From Candidatus Poseidoniales archaeon (GTDB taxonomy: Archaea > Thermoplasmatota > Poseidoniia > Poseidoniales > Poseidoniaceae): a stretch of DNA of 5,677 bases. Position 1 is the stretch's first letter, and each line of letters begins with the position of its first letter. Below, piece after piece: positions 5,427 to 5,677 of this stretch. A program made the translations under genes and the position numbers. The DNA lies in NCBI GenBank assembly GCA_012959845.1, contig DUCL01000060.1, positions 1-5,677 on the forward strand, in the 5' to 3' direction. Below the pieces are notes generated by a model. That model was given only the letters and a program-made list of their open reading frames with translations, searched no databases and had not been told where the DNA came from.

Positions 5427-5432
5427 GAAACG

Positions 5433-5677
5433 ATGAGAACTTGCGTTGACCACCTTATTGCCTTACCACATGTTGACGGCCCACGGGTTAGAAAAGAGGC
5501 CGAGTTTGTTTCTTCACAATTAGATAAACTCAGAATCAATGGGAAAATATCCAATGATGCTTTTCTAGATGCTGGAGCGATACAGGGTGCATTTGATATG
5601 ATTGGCAACTTAGTGGAAATGGGTATTTCTCAAAAAGAGATACATCAGCAACTTAGACAACAATTGCTTCGAGCCTG
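5433..5677 (+). CDS. 5' part of an unrecognised gene, running off the right edge
   Basis: An open frame of 81 codons from the ATG at 5433 continues past the window end without a stop. The visible protein begins MRTCVDHLIALPHVDGPRVR and looks soluble and helical: residues 18-36 form a charged helix, 43-64 (FLDAGAIQGAFDMIGNLVEMG) are hydrophobic to amphipathic, and 67-81 are Gln/Lys/Arg-rich. There is no signal peptide. I cannot assign a family. It does not resemble the cobalamin-binding small subunit of the mutase (no DxHxxG in the visible part), although that motif could still lie further on. Coding is supported by the uninterrupted frame, codon use like that of its neighbours (many GAT, AAA, CAA, TTA), and its position after a spacer with inverted repeats. 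A minus-strand frame overlaps part of it but runs back into the epimerase gene and is judged spurious. No clear Shine-Dalgarno is present. Confidence 0.6.
   Translation, partial: MRTCVDHLIALPHVDGPRVRKEAEFVSSQLDKLRINGKISNDAFLDAGAIQGAFDMIGNLVEMGISQKEIHQQLRQQLLRA

Noticed and set aside
5424..5431. GTTGAAAC, which resembles the end of some CRISPR repeats
   Set aside because: It occurs once here with no regularly spaced copies, so there is no array.
5237..5608. Minus-strand frame of 123 codons at the right end
   Set aside because: It covers the 3' end of the epimerase and its conserved HPKS...GVLVEL region plus the start of the next plus-strand frame; it has no recognisable motif.

Overview
This window looks like a compact, moderately AT-rich archaeal chromosome segment. 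Kae1 is of the archaeal/eukaryotic KEOPS type, the FKBP is a SlyD-like form with a His-rich tail, and methylmalonyl-CoA mutase is the stand-alone large subunit without a fused B12 domain, as in archaea. Two start codons sit behind GGTGA-type Shine-Dalgarno sequences, while other genes have no visible ribosome site. A marine Group II/Poseidoniales-type (Thermoplasmatota) archaeon fits best, but that placement rests on gene content and style, not on a search.

Layout. At the left edge, on the minus strand, is the N-terminal two-thirds of hutI (imidazolonepropionase, histidine catabolism; 763 to 1), cut by the window edge. A 58-bp divergent spacer separates it from a plus-strand block: kae1 (822-1832), a basic, largely disordered 288-residue protein that I do not recognise (1883-2749), an FKBP/SlyD-like prolyl isomerase (2754-3257), methylmalonyl-CoA mutase large subunit (3318-4919) and methylmalonyl-CoA epimerase (4929-5363). 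A 69-bp spacer holding two abutting inverted repeats leads to the 5' end of an unrecognised gene (5433 to the right edge). No tRNA, rRNA, CRISPR array or mobile element was seen, and no gene-free stretch exceeds 70 bases.

How the genes work together. Epimerase and mutase are consecutive steps: they convert (S)- to (R)-methylmalonyl-CoA and then to succinyl-CoA, the end of propionyl-CoA, odd-chain fatty acid and Val/Ile breakdown. The cobalamin-binding small subunit is not in the window. Kae1, the basic protein and the FKBP look like a separate housekeeping set (tRNA modification, possible RNA binding, protein folding). The start regions suggest three transcription units, kae1, basic protein + FKBP, and mutase + epimerase. 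The first gene of each unit has no Shine-Dalgarno but carries TTGAAGAA 20-35 nt upstream; the second gene of the two-gene units has the identical string GGTGAGTAAATG.

Most notable observations: the epimerase has Gln-Gln where the family has the metal-binding His-His pair; there is a two-class gene-start architecture; the unrecognised basic protein carries a twin RRKKRR motif; and a double hairpin lies in front of the last gene. No complete novel defence or mobile system is evident.
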